In this document: in pieces, positions 1 through 12,768 of the stretch | Numbering within the stretch: position 1 is the stretch's first letter | Layout of the letters: each line of letters opens with the position of its first letter | DNA from: Nocardioides plantarum | GTDB taxonomy: Bacteria; Actinomycetota; Actinomycetes; Propionibacteriales; Nocardioidaceae | DNA length: 64,000 nt | NCBI RefSeq assembly: GCF_006346395.1 | Contig: NZ_VDMS01000004.1 | Coordinates: forward strand, 1 to 64,000 | Direction: 5' to 3' | Made by a program: the position numbers and the translations under genes | Notes under the pieces: model-generated | Seen by the model: the letters and a program-made list of their open reading frames with translations, nothing else | Database searches by the model: none | Told to the model about the DNA's origin: nothing

Positions 1-80
1 GGGGGGGGGTTGGTGGGGTTGGGCGGTACTGCCTTCCGGCGCAGGGGCCACCCGTCGGTGCCCGCTCCGCCGCCTGGAGC

Positions 81-1724
81 TCACTGCTTCTTGGTCACGT
101 CCCAGATCCGGAAGATGTACGTCGGGTCGAGGGTCTCCTCGACGCCGTCCATCTGCGAGGTGGCGACGGCGGAGTTCTTGCCGTTCCACGACGGGAGGAC
201 CGGCACGTCCTTGGCCGTGATGTCCTGGATCTTGCCGAAGGCGTCGGCACGGGCGGCCTCGTCGGTCGCGCCGAGCTCGTCGTCGAGCAGGCTGTTGACC
301 TCGTCGTTGCTGTAGCCGTTGGCGAAGAAGCCACCGTCACGCAGGAACGGCGACAGGTAGTTGTCGGCGTCGAGGAAGTCGGGGTACCAGCCGAGCATGT
401 AGAGGTCGTAGGCCCCCTCGCGGTAGTTCTCCTTGTACTCCTCGTAGGGGTCGCTGACGACCGTCACGTCGAAGAGCCCACTGGCCTTGAGCTGGTCGGC
501 GAACGTGTTGGTCTCCTGGACCGCGGCGTCGCCGTACTTGTCCGGCGGGACGCCGAGGTTGAGCTTGACCGGCGTCTTGACGCCCGCGTCGGAGAGGAAC
601 TTCTTGGCGGCGTCGAGGTCCGGGGCGTCGCCGTAGACCTCCTTGAACGACTCCTTCTGACCCGCGAAGCCCGGCGGCACCAGGGAGTACGCCGGCGTGG
701 TGGTGCCGTCGTAGACGTCCTGGGTGATCTCGGCGCGGTCGATGATGCTCGCGATGGCCTGACGCACCGGCAGCTGCTTGCCCGTGGCGGTGGCCGTGTT
801 GAAGACCCAGTAGCGGAACTCGGAGCCGTCGCCGTTCAGCACGCTCAGCCCGTCGGTCTTGCCGAGGTCGGCCAGGTCGACGGCGCTCAGGGTGCGCCAG
901 GCGACGTCGACCTTGGAGGTGCCGATGTCGGAGCGCAGGGCGCTGGGCTCCTTGTAGAGCTTGACGATGACCTGGTTGGCCTTGCCGGAGCGGGTGCCGG
1001 TGTACTCGGTGTTGGCGGTCAGGGCGGCCTGCTGCTCGACCTTGTAGTCGGACAGCGTGTAGGGGCCGGAGCCGATGACCTTCGCGCTGTCCATCAGCTT
1101 GTCGGCCGGGAAGGTCTCCTCGTCGACGATCGAGGCCGCCGCCGTGGTGAGGACCTTGACGAAGGTCTGGTCGGGCTTGGTCAGGTGGAAGACCACCGTG
1201 GTGTCGTCGGGGGTCTCGATGGCTCCGTCGACGAGGGTCGGAGCGGCGTCGCCCTTGGACTCGGTGAGCGAGCCGAGCAGCGACGAGGCGCCGTTGGGGT
1301 CGGCGATCTTGATGTTGCGCTCGAACGAGAACTTCACGTCGGACGACGTGAGGGCGTTGCCGTTGGAGAACTTGTTGTCGGCACGCAGCTTGCAGGTCAC
1401 CGTCTGCGGGTCGTCGTAGTCGCACGACTCGGCCGCGTCGGCCTCGGGCTGGTCGCCACCGGCCGGGATCACGAGCAGCTGCTCGAAGATGGAGTACTGC
1501 AGGTTCCACGACCCGATGTCGTAGGCCCCCGCGGGGTCGATCGAGACGACCGGGTCGGTCGTGCCGAGGATCCACGACGCGCTCGTGCCTGCGTCGGACG
1601 GCGCGTTGGAGTTGTCGGGGTTGGCGTTGCCCGACTTGCCGCCGTCGTCGCCACCGCAGGCGGCGAGGGTGCAGATCAGGATGCCGGCGCCGGTCAGGGA
1701 CAGGGCCTTACGAACTGGGGTCAC
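81..1724 (-). CDS. ABC transporter solute-binding lipoprotein, family 5 (peptide/oligopeptide type)
   Basis: 547-residue extracytoplasmic binding protein of the DppA/OppA family. It would capture peptides or similar solutes and deliver them to an inner-membrane ABC permease. The N-terminus is a lipoprotein signal with lipobox LAAC (residues 20-23, Cys23 the lipidated residue), followed by a Gly/Asp/Asn/Ser-rich linker to about residue 48. The family-5 fold covers the rest (SIDPAGAYDIGSW near 60; YDLYMLGWYPDF near 440). The start is GTG at 1724, preceded by GGAGG about 9 nt upstream. No permease or ATPase genes are visible; they could lie beyond the left edge, downstream on this strand. The true ligand cannot be read from the sequence. 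Confidence 0.9.
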   Translation of the reverse strand: MTPVRKALSLTGAGILICTLAACGGDDGGKSGNANPDNSNAPSDAGTSASWILGTTDPVVSIDPAGAYDIGSWNLQYSIFEQLLVIPAGGDQPEADAAESCDYDDPQTVTCKLRADNKFSNGNALTSSDVKFSFERNIKIADPNGASSLLGSLTESKGDAAPTLVDGAIETPDDTTVVFHLTKPDQTFVKVLTTAAASIVDEETFPADKLMDSAKVIGSGPYTLSDYKVEQQAALTANTEYTGTRSGKANQVIVKLYKEPSALRSDIGTSKVDVAWRTLSAVDLADLGKTDGLSVLNGDGSEFRYWVFNTATATGKQLPVRQAIASIIDRAEITQDVYDGTTTPAYSLVPPGFAGQKESFKEVYGDAPDLDAAKKFLSDAGVKTPVKLNLGVPPDKYGDAAVQETNTFADQLKASGLFDVTVVSDPYEEYKENYREGAYDLYMLGWYPDFLDADNYLSPFLRDGGFFANGYSNDEVNSLLDDELGATDEAARADAFGKIQDITAKDVPVLPSWNGKNSAVATSQMDGVEETLDPTYIFRIWDVTKKQ

Positions 1725-1869
1725 GAGCGTGTACCTCCGAGGATGTGAGAAGAACGCCGTGAACCTACTCGCAGGTCAGTGGCCCACGCCACCCTCGAGA
1801 CGTGCGGCCGAGGTCCCGAATTGGCAACGATCTGACGAGACCTGACCCGCTGGGCCGCAGATCCTCGCC

Positions 1870-2528
1870 TCAGACGAGGACGGCGGCCAGGTCGGCGGGC
1901 GTCACGCCCACCAGGGTCTCGCGGCGCACCCGCCGCTCCCCCGGGTCGACCGGCACGTGGTGCGGGACCGCCAGGACCGTGCAGCCGGCCGACTCCGCGG
2001 AGCGACAGCCGGTCTCGGAGTCCTCGATGGCCACGCAGTCGCCGGGCGCGACCCCGAGGAGCCGGGCGGCGCTCAGGTAGGGCTCGGGGTGGGGCTTGCC
2101 CCGGGTCACCCGGTCACCGGTCACCACGACCTGGAACGACCCGGGTGGCAGCTGGGCCAGGATCGGCGCGACGAACCGCTCGTAGGACATGGTCACCAGC
2201 GCGCACGGCATGCCGTCGTCGATCAGCGCAGCGAGGAGCTCACGGGCCCCCGGACGCCATGGGACGGCCTGCTCGACCTTGGCGACGACCCCGTCGAGCA
2301 GCCGCTCGACGATCTCCTCGGGCCCCAGGGGCAGTGGCATGTGCTGCTGGATGTAGCGGCCCGACTCGAGCAGGTCGTTGCCGACCAGGTGCAGGGCGTG
2401 CTCGTGGCTCCAGGTGCCGCCGTACTCGTCGGCCAGGGCGAACTCGGTGGCGATCCAGTAGGGCTCGGTGTCGACCAAGGTGCCGTCCATGTCCCACAGC
2501 ACGGCCGCCGGTCGGCGTGCGTCGGCCA

Positions 2529-2529
<1 letters not shown>
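1870..2529 (-). CDS. HAD family phosphatase (beta-PGM/phosphatase-like subfamily)
   Basis: 219-residue haloacid-dehalogenase superfamily hydrolase that probably dephosphorylates a small phosphorylated metabolite. Motif I is DMDGT with nucleophile Asp13 and acid/base Asp15. Motif II lies in ALVTMS, motif III Lys in RGKPHPEPY and motif IV in AIEDSETG. The alpha-helical cap between residues 20 and 90 indicates a class I C1 cap. Its ATG shares one base with the metH stop (TGATG), so the two genes are translationally coupled. The substrate is not known; similarity to beta-phosphoglucomutase-like phosphatases is only at family level. Confidence 0.88.
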
Positions 2530-6275
<3,746 letters not shown>

Positions 6276-6345
6276 AGTGACTCCTTCAGGGTCGACGTCC
6301 CAGCCTAGGAACGCGCGTCCAGGACGCGGACAGGGATCTCAAATC

Positions 6346-6360
6346 GTGACACCGCGTCAC
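6346..6360. promoter_or_regulatory. Inverted repeat between metH and the PAC2 gene
   Basis: GTGACACCGCGTCAC, a perfect 5-bp inverted repeat with a 5-bp spacer, lies 71 bp upstream of the metH start in the divergent intergenic region. It could be a repressor site for either gene. No family is identified. Confidence 0.3.
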
Positions 6361-6456
6361 GGGGCGGCGAAATCGCGGCGGTGTGCTCGGGGGTGGAACG
6401 CCGCGCGGGGTGCCGCTGTTCCTGGGACCCGAGCCGGGGATGGCTAGGCTTCAGCG

Positions 6457-7320
6457 ATGATCGAGATCGACGAGATGCCCGACCTGGTGGACCCCCTGGT
6501 CATCGCCGCTTTCGAGGGCTGGAACGACGCGGCCGACGCGGCCTCGTCGGTCGTCGACCACCTGATGCTGGTGTGGAACGCGCGGGTCGTCGGTGCGATC
6601 GACCCCGAGGAGTTCTACGACTTCCAGGTCAACCGGCCGCTGGTCTCGACCGACGAGCTCGGCCACCGCCAGCTCACCTGGCCCACCACGCAGATCGCGG
6701 TGGCCTCGCCGCCCGACCTCGACCGCGACGTCATCCTGATCCGCGGCATCGAGCCCAACATGCGCTGGCGCCAGTTCTGCGCCGAGCTGCTCGCCGCCTG
6801 CGACGACCTGGGCGGCGAGCTCGTCGTCACCCTCGGCGCCCTGCTGGCCGACACGCCGCACACCCGGCCGATCCCGGTCACCGGCACCGCCACCGAGCTC
6901 GAGCTGGTCGACCGGCTCAAGCTGGAGCAGTCGACGTACGAGGGACCGACCGGCATCGTCGGCGTGTTCCAGGACGCCTGCGTCCGCCTCGACATCCCCG
7001 CGGTGTCCTACTGGGCCGCGGTCCCCCACTACGTCGCACAGCCGCCGTGCCCCAAGGCGACGCTCGCGCTGCTCGGACAGCTGGAGAACCTGCTCGAGGT
7101 GTCGATCCCGCTCGGCGACCTGCCCGAGGACGCTCGCGCGTGGGAGCGCGGCGTCGACGAGCTCGCCGAGGAGGACGAGGACGTCGCCGACTACGTGCGC
7201 TCCCTCGAGGAGACCCGCGACACCGCCGACCTCCCCGAGGCCTCCGGCGAGGCGATCGCCCGCGAGTTCGAGCGCTACCTCAAGCGCCGCGGCGACGAGC
7301 CGGGAGCCGGCCCCGCCTGA
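6457..7320 (+). CDS. PAC2 family protein
   Basis: 287-residue cytoplasmic protein of the PAC2 family (related to proteasome assembly chaperone 2), common in actinobacteria. The family hallmark is AAFEGWNDAADAAS at residues 17-30, then an alternating alpha/beta fold to about 215. The C-terminus is an acidic helical tail (EEDEDVADYV). The biochemical role is not established; a link to proteasome assembly is by homology only, and no proteasome gene is in the window. The ATG at 6457 is preceded by TAGGCT at a 6-nt distance, which suggests a leaderless message. Confidence 0.88.
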   Translation: MIEIDEMPDLVDPLVIAAFEGWNDAADAASSVVDHLMLVWNARVVGAIDPEEFYDFQVNRPLVSTDELGHRQLTWPTTQIAVASPPDLDRDVILIRGIEPNMRWRQFCAELLAACDDLGGELVVTLGALLADTPHTRPIPVTGTATELELVDRLKLEQSTYEGPTGIVGVFQDACVRLDIPAVSYWAAVPHYVAQPPCPKATLALLGQLENLLEVSIPLGDLPEDARAWERGVDELAEEDEDVADYVRSLEETRDTADLPEASGEAIAREFERYLKRRGDEPGAGPA

Positions 7321-7342
7321 CGCGTACGCCGCCGACTCGACC

Positions 7343-7735
7343 CGACCCCACGTCGGCCGAGGTGCGAAGGCCGCCAGGCCTGAGCCTCGAGACCCCCCAC
7401 AACCGACGCACCCGACCCACTTCACCCCACGTCGGTCGAGGTGCGAAGGCCGCCAGGCCTGAGCCTCGAGACCCCCACAACCGACGCACCCGACCCGATC
7501 GAGCTCTCGCGGGATCGGGGCTCTCCCGGCGCGGGTCTCGCAGGGTCGGGGTGTCCGCGCGCCTAGCATTCCGGGTCTCGCCGTCAAGGACGTCGCTTCG
7601 CTCCGCCGCTACGCGGTCGCTTCGCGATCCTTGACCGCGAGCCTCTCCCGGAATGCTTCATGGCGCAGACAAGGGCGGGCTGCGCCGCGCCCTCGTCCAG
7701 CGCGGACACCCCGAGACCCGGGTCCTCGGCGACTG
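7343..7735 (+). repeat. Dispersed non-coding repeat, copy 1 (with internal 93-bp hairpin)
   Basis: Gene-free DNA. It starts with two tandem copies of a roughly 80-bp unit (CACGTCGGYCGAGGTGCGAA, then GGCCGCCAGGCCTGAGCC). The segment from about 7490 is nearly identical to 12530-12760. At 7565-7657 lies a hairpin with 11-bp perfect ends (AGCATTCCGGG / CCCGGAATGCT) and further pairing of GTCAAGGA with TCCTTGAC. The last part (7670-7720) also recurs inverted at 55488-55535. Apparent reading frames here have no family features. Confidence 0.85.
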
Positions 7736-7777
7736 GAGAGAATCCCGTGAACCTGGTTCAGGAGAATCTCTCCGGTC
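7731..7777. repeat. Palindrome in the repeat region (variable-arm hairpin)
   Basis: 47-bp inverted repeat with about 19 of 23 arm positions matched (GACTGGAGAGAATC ... GAATCTCTCC). The equivalent place in the inverted copy at 55423-55467 holds a related palindrome in which one stem pair has changed from A-T to C-G. Confidence 0.75.
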
Positions 7778-7794
7778 GGGCCACCGGCCAGGTC

Positions 7795-7938
7795 AGCGGT
7801 GCGTCAGCCACCAAACGGACCCGCCCACCGCACCAGAACGGTGGCTCACCCACCGCCCGAACTGACCGTCCAGCGCAGCGGTGCGTCAGCCCTCAAACCG
7901 ACCCGCCCAACGCACCAGAACGGTGGCTCACCCACCGC
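7795..7938 (+). repeat. 62-bp direct repeat, two copies
   Basis: Copies at 7795-7856 and 7877-7938 (AGCGGTGCGTCAGCC ... CAGAACGGTGGCTCACCC) have a period of 82 bp and a few substitutions. A third copy is inverted at 55342-55402. The region from 7940 to the mshC stop at 8031 shows no gene. Confidence 0.8.
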
Positions 7939-8030
7939 TCAGGACGCCCGACCCGTACGCCGAAGGACCGGCGACAAGGCGGAGTCGCCACAGACCGGCG
8001 TACACCTGCGGCGGCCTCGGGACTCGTCGC

Positions 8031-9275
8031 TCAGAGCCTGATGCCGAGCGCCGCGTCGACGAGGGCCGCGATGCCGGCCGCGGCGTCGGGGTCGGAGGTG
8101 TCGGCGAGGCCGTCGGTGCCGAGGGTGGCCGACGCCCAGGCGTCGACGGCGGCGACGGCACGCGGAGCGTCGAGGTCGTCGGCCAGCGCGGCCAGGACCT
8201 CCTCGACGACCGGACCGGCCGGCGCTCCGGCACCGAGGGCGACGGCCTTGCGCCAGCGGGCGACGAGGTCGACGGCCTCGAAGAGCTCGCCGTCGACCCA
8301 CTCCCAGTCGCTGCGGAAGTGGTGGCGCAGCAGGGCGAGCCGGATGCCCATCGGGTCGATGTCGCTGTTGCGCAGCGCGGAGACGAAGACCAGGTTGCCC
8401 CGGGACTTCGACATCTTCTCGCCGTCGTAGCCGACCATGCCGGCGTGGCTGTAGACCTGCGCGAACGGGGTGCCGGGCGCCACGACCTGGGCGTGACCGG
8501 CGCACATCTCGTGGTGGGGGAAGACCAGGTCGCTGCCGCCGCCCTGGACCTCGAACGCCCCGCCGAGGTGGTGGCGGGCGATCGCGGCGCACTCGATGTG
8601 CCAGCCGGGGCGCCCGCGACCGAAGACGCTGGGCCACGACGGCTCGCCCTCGCGCTCGCCGCGCCAGACGACGCAGTCGAGCGGGTCCCGCTTGCCGGGG
8701 CGGTCGGGGTCTCCCCCGCGCTCGCCGAACAGGCGGACCATGGTGTCGCGGTCGTAGCCGGACTCGCCGCCGAACGCCGGGTCGGCGGTGACGGAGTAGT
8801 AGAGGTCGGTCTCGACGCGATAGATCGCACCGGCCGCGTCGAGCCGCTCGATCATCTCGACGGCCAGCGGGATCGACTCGACCGCCCCGACGTAGTGGTC
8901 GGGCGGCAGCACCCGCAGCGCGGTCATGTCCTGGCGGAACAGCTCGGTCTCGCGCTCGGCCAGCTCGACCCAGTCGACGTTGACCTTGGTCGCCCGCTCG
9001 AGCAGCGGGTCGTCGACGTCGGTGACGTTCTGCACGTAGACCACGTCGTGGCCGGCGTTGCGCCAGGCCCGTTGGAGGAGGTCGAAGGCGACGTAGGTCG
9101 ACGCGTGACCCAGGTGGGTGGCGTCGTACGGCGTGATGCCGCAGACGTAGAGCCGCGCGGGTCGACCCGGCTCGGGGCCGATGGCCACCCGCTGCCCGCT
9201 CGCGGTGTCGTGGAGGACCACCGGTGGGCCCGTCACGGGCAGGGTGGGGACCTCCGGAGCGGACCAGGAACGCAT
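8031..9275 (-). CDS. mshC: Cysteine--1-D-myo-inosityl 2-amino-2-deoxy-alpha-D-glucopyranoside ligase
   Basis: 414-residue mycothiol biosynthesis enzyme. It joins cysteine to GlcN-inositol using ATP, giving the precursor acetylated by MshD. The protein is a cysteinyl-tRNA synthetase paralogue lacking the tRNA-binding C-terminus; 414 residues fits MshC rather than CysS (about 460-480). Cys45 in YVCGITPYD is the expected zinc/cysteine-recognition residue. The HIGH-type motif is THLGHA (53-58) and the KMSKS loop is EKMSKS near 287. It is last in the four-gene operon with the SCO1664 and DUF3090 genes (22-bp gap). A TAGAGT box 6 nt before the ATG suggests an additional internal leaderless promoter. 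Confidence 0.95.
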   Translation of the reverse strand: MRSWSAPEVPTLPVTGPPVVLHDTASGQRVAIGPEPGRPARLYVCGITPYDATHLGHASTYVAFDLLQRAWRNAGHDVVYVQNVTDVDDPLLERATKVNVDWVELAERETELFRQDMTALRVLPPDHYVGAVESIPLAVEMIERLDAAGAIYRVETDLYYSVTADPAFGGESGYDRDTMVRLFGERGGDPDRPGKRDPLDCVVWRGEREGEPSWPSVFGRGRPGWHIECAAIARHHLGGAFEVQGGGSDLVFPHHEMCAGHAQVVAPGTPFAQVYSHAGMVGYDGEKMSKSRGNLVFVSALRNSDIDPMGIRLALLRHHFRSDWEWVDGELFEAVDLVARWRKAVALGAGAPAGPVVEEVLAALADDLDAPRAVAAVDAWASATLGTDGLADTSDPDAAAGIAALVDAALGIRL

Positions 9276-9297
9276 GGCCCGACTCTAGTGACCCGTC

Positions 9298-10044
9298 TCA
9301 GAAGGGCGGCCACGGGATGGCGGGGTACTCGCCGCGCCGCGGTGCGGGCATCACGCCGCGGTCGAGCAGCCTGCGGCACCGCCGCGAGAACGTGTCGATC
9401 TCGAGGTCGGTGAGGTGGTCGGCCAGCGTCTCGCCCAGCTCGCCTGCGAGCGCGGCCAGCACCCGCTCGAGACCGGCGACGTGCTCGTCGTCCAGGGCGT
9501 AGCCGTGCCAGCCCCACAGCACCGTGCGCAGCTTGGGCTCGTGGTGGAAGGTCAGCCCGTGGTCGACGCCGTAGCGGTGGCCCGAGGTCATCTCCAGCAC
9601 GTGGCCGCCCTTGCGGTCGGCGTTGTTGGTGACGACGTCGAAGACGGCCATCCGGCGCAGCGGGGCGGAGTCCTCGTGCACCAGGGTGACGTCGCGGTCC
9701 TGGTCGTCGAGACCGTCGAAGACCGCCAGGGCCCCCTCGGGCACGCGACCGCTCCGCACGATCGTCACCGCCTCCTGGTCGGGATCGGGCTCCTGCCACT
9801 CCTGGAGCATCCCGAGCCCGTGGGGCCCGTCACCCAGCCAGGTGCGTGGCACGACGTCCCACCCGATCGCCTGCGAGACGGCGTACGCCGCGACCTCGCG
9901 GTCGGCGAGGGTGCCGTCGGGGAAGTCCCAGAGCGGCTTCTCGCCGCGCACCGGCTTGTAGACGACCTTGACGCCGTCGAGCTCGCCGAGGAACGTCGCG
10001 TTGGAGGCGGGCATGATCCGCCCGCGCAGCTCCAGCTCGCCCAC
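9298..10044 (-). CDS. SCO1664 family protein (PI3/PI4-kinase-like fold)
   Basis: 248-residue protein of the conserved actinobacterial SCO1664 family, distantly related to phosphatidylinositol 3/4-kinase-type ATP-binding folds. Visible kinase-like features are VVYKPVRGE (putative ATP-contacting Lys near 30), DREVAAY, VVTNNADRKGGH (catalytic-loop-like) and YGVDHGLTFH (metal-binding-like Asp). Activity is unproven. It sits between the DUF3090 gene (16-bp gap) and mshC (22-bp gap). This order is conserved across actinobacteria, which suggests a function tied to the same unit, but none is established. Confidence 0.85.
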   Translation of the reverse strand: MGELELRGRIMPASNATFLGELDGVKVVYKPVRGEKPLWDFPDGTLADREVAAYAVSQAIGWDVVPRTWLGDGPHGLGMLQEWQEPDPDQEAVTIVRSGRVPEGALAVFDGLDDQDRDVTLVHEDSAPLRRMAVFDVVTNNADRKGGHVLEMTSGHRYGVDHGLTFHHEPKLRTVLWGWHGYALDDEHVAGLERVLAALAGELGETLADHLTDLEIDTFSRRCRRLLDRGVMPAPRRGEYPAIPWPPF

Positions 10045-10060
10045 GTGGTGGTCGACCGCC

Positions 10061-10660
10061 TCAGGGGGTCTGCGGGTCGCGGCGGCGGAAGCCGTTGGCG
10101 CGCACGCAGAGGTGGCCGTCGGGGTCGATCGGGTTGCCGCAGAAGGGGCAGCCGGGACGCCCGGCGTCGAGCACCTGCTCGGTGCGCTGGACGAACGACC
10201 GCGCGGCGGAGGCGGTGATCCGGACGAGCAGGAGCTCGTCGGCCTCGGGCTCCACGATGTCGTCGTCGAGCTCGTCGCCGTCCTCGATCTCGTCAGCGGA
10301 GACGATCGCGACGTCGGTGATCGGGAAGACCTCGATCACCACGCGCTCGTCGGCGGGGTCCCAGGACAGCGTCATGGTGCCGGCGCGGAACTCCTCCTCG
10401 ATCGGCTGCTCGAGCGGCGCGGAGTCCTCGAGCCCCAGGGGCGCCACGGCGGGGACCACGGTGGAGGTGTCGGTGGCCATCACCTCGTCGAGCAGCTCGT
10501 CGATGCGCTCGGCGAGGGCGGCGACCTGCTGCTTCTCGAGCGCGACGGAGGTCACCCGCAGGCCAGTGCGGGCCTGGAGGAAGAAGGTCCGGGCGCCGGG
10601 CTCGCCGACGGTTCCGGCGACGAAGCGTTCGGGCGGGTCGAAGGCGTGGATGATCGGCAT
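10061..10660 (-). CDS. DUF3090 family protein
   Basis: 199-residue conserved actinobacterial protein of unknown function. The N-terminal part (MPIIHAFDPPERFVAGTVGE) is a beta-rich domain with FFLQAR near 26. The C-terminus ends in a Cys-containing metal-site-like segment: CPFCGNPIDPDGHLC, then NGFRRR. It lies in a tight operon, 12 bp after the histidine phosphatase gene and 16 bp before the SCO1664 gene. The CxxC...C pattern resembles a small zinc ribbon, but metal binding is inferred only. Confidence 0.88.
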   Translation of the reverse strand: MPIIHAFDPPERFVAGTVGEPGARTFFLQARTGLRVTSVALEKQQVAALAERIDELLDEVMATDTSTVVPAVAPLGLEDSAPLEQPIEEEFRAGTMTLSWDPADERVVIEVFPITDVAIVSADEIEDGDELDDDIVEPEADELLLVRITASAARSFVQRTEQVLDAGRPGCPFCGNPIDPDGHLCVRANGFRRRDPQTP

Positions 10661-10672
10661 GTCGTTCCTAGC

Positions 10673-11401
10673 CTAGGGGCCGGTCGATGGGCCCGCGCCA
10701 CCCCCGACGGGGGCGTCCTGCGCGGCGGTCGTCGTACGGCGTCCCCGGGTCTTCTTGGCGGGCGGCGGCACCAGCCACGAGAGGTCGCCTGCGTGGGTGT
10801 TGGTCGCGAGCACGTAGGGGCGGGTGCCGGTGTAGCGCACGATCGACACCGAGGCCGGGTCGACGTTGATGCGCTGGAACAGGTCGAGGTGCATGCCGAG
10901 CGCGTCAGCCAGCAGCGACTTGATGATGTCGCCGTGGCTCACGGCCACCCAGACGGCGCCGGGGCCGTGCTCGGCCTCGATCGCCGCGTCGTGACGTCGT
11001 ACGGCGGCCACCGAGCGGGCCTGCATCGTCGCCAGGGACTCACCGCCGGGGAACGCCGCGGCCGACGGCTGGCCCTGGACGACCTTCCAGAGCGGCTCCT
11101 TGGCCAGCTCGCGCAGCGGCCGCCCCTGCCACTCGCCGTAGTCGCACTCGCTGATGCCCTTCTCGCTGGTCACCTTGGGCGCACTCTCACGGGCCGCGAC
11201 GACGAGCTTGGCGGTCTGACGGCACCGCTCGAGCGGGCTGGTGACGATCGCGGCCAGCGGCACCACCGCGAGCCGCTCCCCCGTGCGCTGGGCCTGCTCG
11301 ACCCCGACGTCGTCGAGGCGGACGCCGGGCAGTCGCCCGGCCAGGGTGCCCGACGCGTTGGCCGTGGTCCGGCCGTGTCGGACGAAGATCACCGTTGCCA
11401 T
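10673..11401 (-). CDS. Histidine phosphatase superfamily protein (MSMEG_4193 type)
   Basis: 242-residue branch-1 histidine phosphatase/phosphoglycerate-mutase-like enzyme. The phosphoacceptor is His9 in VRHGRT. LERCRQTA holds a phosphate-binding Arg, and the second catalytic His is in VSHGDII. The last 25 or so residues are a low-complexity Arg/Thr/Gly tail. It is the first gene of the four-gene operon with DUF3090, SCO1664 and mshC. The ATG at 11401 has TAGGGT 7 nt upstream, indicating a leaderless operon promoter divergent from corA. The substrate is unknown. Confidence 0.9.
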   Translation of the reverse strand: MATVIFVRHGRTTANASGTLAGRLPGVRLDDVGVEQAQRTGERLAVVPLAAIVTSPLERCRQTAKLVVAARESAPKVTSEKGISECDYGEWQGRPLRELAKEPLWKVVQGQPSAAAFPGGESLATMQARSVAAVRRHDAAIEAEHGPGAVWVAVSHGDIIKSLLADALGMHLDLFQRINVDPASVSIVRYTGTRPYVLATNTHAGDLSWLVPPPAKKTRGRRTTTAAQDAPVGGGAGPSTGP

Positions 11402-11434
11402 GGATCCGACCCTATGCGTACTAGCGTGACGCCC

Positions 11435-12415
11435 GTGATCGTCGACAGTGCCGTCTACCGCGGCGGACAGCGCGTGCTGGTCGACTGCCACGACCACGAC
11501 TACGCCGCCCTCCGGTCCTCGGCGGCCGACGAGGGCGGCTTCGTGTGGGTCGGGCTCTACCAGCCCAGCGAGATCGAGCTCGGCGAGGTCGCCGACGCCT
11601 TCGGGCTGCACAAGCTGGCCGTCGAGGACGCCTTCACCGCCCATCAGCGCCCCAAGCTCGAGCAGTACGACGACAGCATCTTCCTGGTGCTCAAGACGCT
11701 CTGGTACGTCGATGAGGACGACGCCGTCGAGACCGGCGAGATCAACCTGTTCGTCGGCGACGACTTCGTCGTCAGCGTGCGCCACGGCCGCGGCTCGCGG
11801 CTGCGCGCGGCCCGCGAGTACCTCGAGCACGCCGAGCACGTCCTCACCCACGGTCCGTCCTCGGTCGTCTACGCCGTGTGCGACACCGTCGTCGACGCCT
11901 ACCTCGAGGTCGTCGCCGACCTGCAGGAGGACGTCGACGAGGTCGAGGAGTCGGTCTTCTCCAACGACCGCACCCGCGACTCGGCCCGCATCTACACGCT
12001 CAAGCGCGAGATCGCCGAGGTACGCCGCGCCGTCCTGCCCCTGCGCGAGCCGATGCGCCGCTTCGCCTCCGGCCTGGTGCCCGGCGTCGACGCCGAGGCG
12101 GCCCCGTTCTTCCGCGACGTCGTCGACCACCTCACCCAGGCCGCCGAGGTCGTCGACACCCTCGACACCCTGCTGTCCGGCGCCTTCGACGCCCACCTGG
12201 CCTCGATCTCGGTGCAGCAGAACGACGACATGCGCAAGATCTCCGCCGGCGCCGCGCTCGTCGTGACCCCGACGCTGATCGCCGGCGTCTACGGCATGAA
12301 CTTCGACCACATGCCAGAGCTGTCCTGGCAGTACGGCTACGCCTTCGCACTGCTGCTGATGCTCGGGTCGTCGGCGGTGCTGTTCTGGTTCTTCAAGCGG
12401 TCTGGCTGGCTGTAG
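11435..12415 (+). CDS. corA: CorA family divalent cation transporter
   Basis: Inner-membrane Mg2+/Co2+ channel of about 326 residues. A long cytoplasmic N-terminal domain (GFVWVGLYQPSEIELGEVADAF near 30-50) and a helical stalk lead to two C-terminal membrane segments. The signature GMN (287-289, in VYGMNFDHMPEL) closes the pore helix, and a short basic tail FFKRSGWL ends the protein. I placed the start at GTG 11435 because TAGCGT sits exactly 7 nt upstream, as in neighbouring leaderless genes. An in-frame ATG at 11414 is the alternative. It is divergent from the histidine phosphatase operon. Confidence 0.92.
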   Translation: MIVDSAVYRGGQRVLVDCHDHDYAALRSSAADEGGFVWVGLYQPSEIELGEVADAFGLHKLAVEDAFTAHQRPKLEQYDDSIFLVLKTLWYVDEDDAVETGEINLFVGDDFVVSVRHGRGSRLRAAREYLEHAEHVLTHGPSSVVYAVCDTVVDAYLEVVADLQEDVDEVEESVFSNDRTRDSARIYTLKREIAEVRRAVLPLREPMRRFASGLVPGVDAEAAPFFRDVVDHLTQAAEVVDTLDTLLSGAFDAHLASISVQQNDDMRKISAGAALVVTPTLIAGVYGMNFDHMPELSWQYGYAFALLLMLGSSAVLFWFFKRSGWL

Positions 12416-12426
12416 GTCGACCCACC

Positions 12427-12760
12427 ACGTCGGTCGAGGTGCGAAACCCCACGTCGGTCGAGGTGCGAAGGCCGCACGTCGGTCGAGGTGCGAAGGCCGC
12501 CAGGCCTGAGCCTCGAGACCCCCGCAGCCGATGCACCCGACCCGATCGAGCTCTCGCGGGATCGGGGCTCTCCCGGCGCGGCACTCTCAGGGTCGGGCCG
12601 TCCGCGCGCCTAGCATTCCGGGTCTCGCCGTCAAGGACGTCGCTTCGCTCCGCCGCTGCGCGGTCGCTACGCGATCCTTGACCGCGAGCCTCTCCCGGAA
12701 TGCTTGAGGGCGCAGACAAGGGCGGGCTCCGCCGCGCCCTCGTCCAGCGCGGACACCCCT
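12427..12760 (+). repeat. Dispersed non-coding repeat, copy 2 (with internal 93-bp hairpin)
   Basis: Begins with three tandem CACGTCGGTCGAGGTGCGAA units (12427-12500). It then follows the sequence of 7460-7720 closely, including the 93-bp hairpin (12612-12704, same 11-bp ends) and the trailing GCAGACAAGGGCGGGCT segment. No supported coding sequence. Confidence 0.85.
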
Positions 12761-12768
12761 CGGCCGCC

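Noticed and set aside
1..9. Homopolymer G run at the window start
   Set aside because: A short G tract in GC-rich DNA at the edge; no flanking structure to interpret.
7321..8030. Protein-coding genes in the gap before mshC
   Set aside because: Frames consist of repeat sequence with Arg/Pro/Thr-rich translation, no RBS or conserved domain, and the same DNA occurs in non-coding gaps elsewhere.
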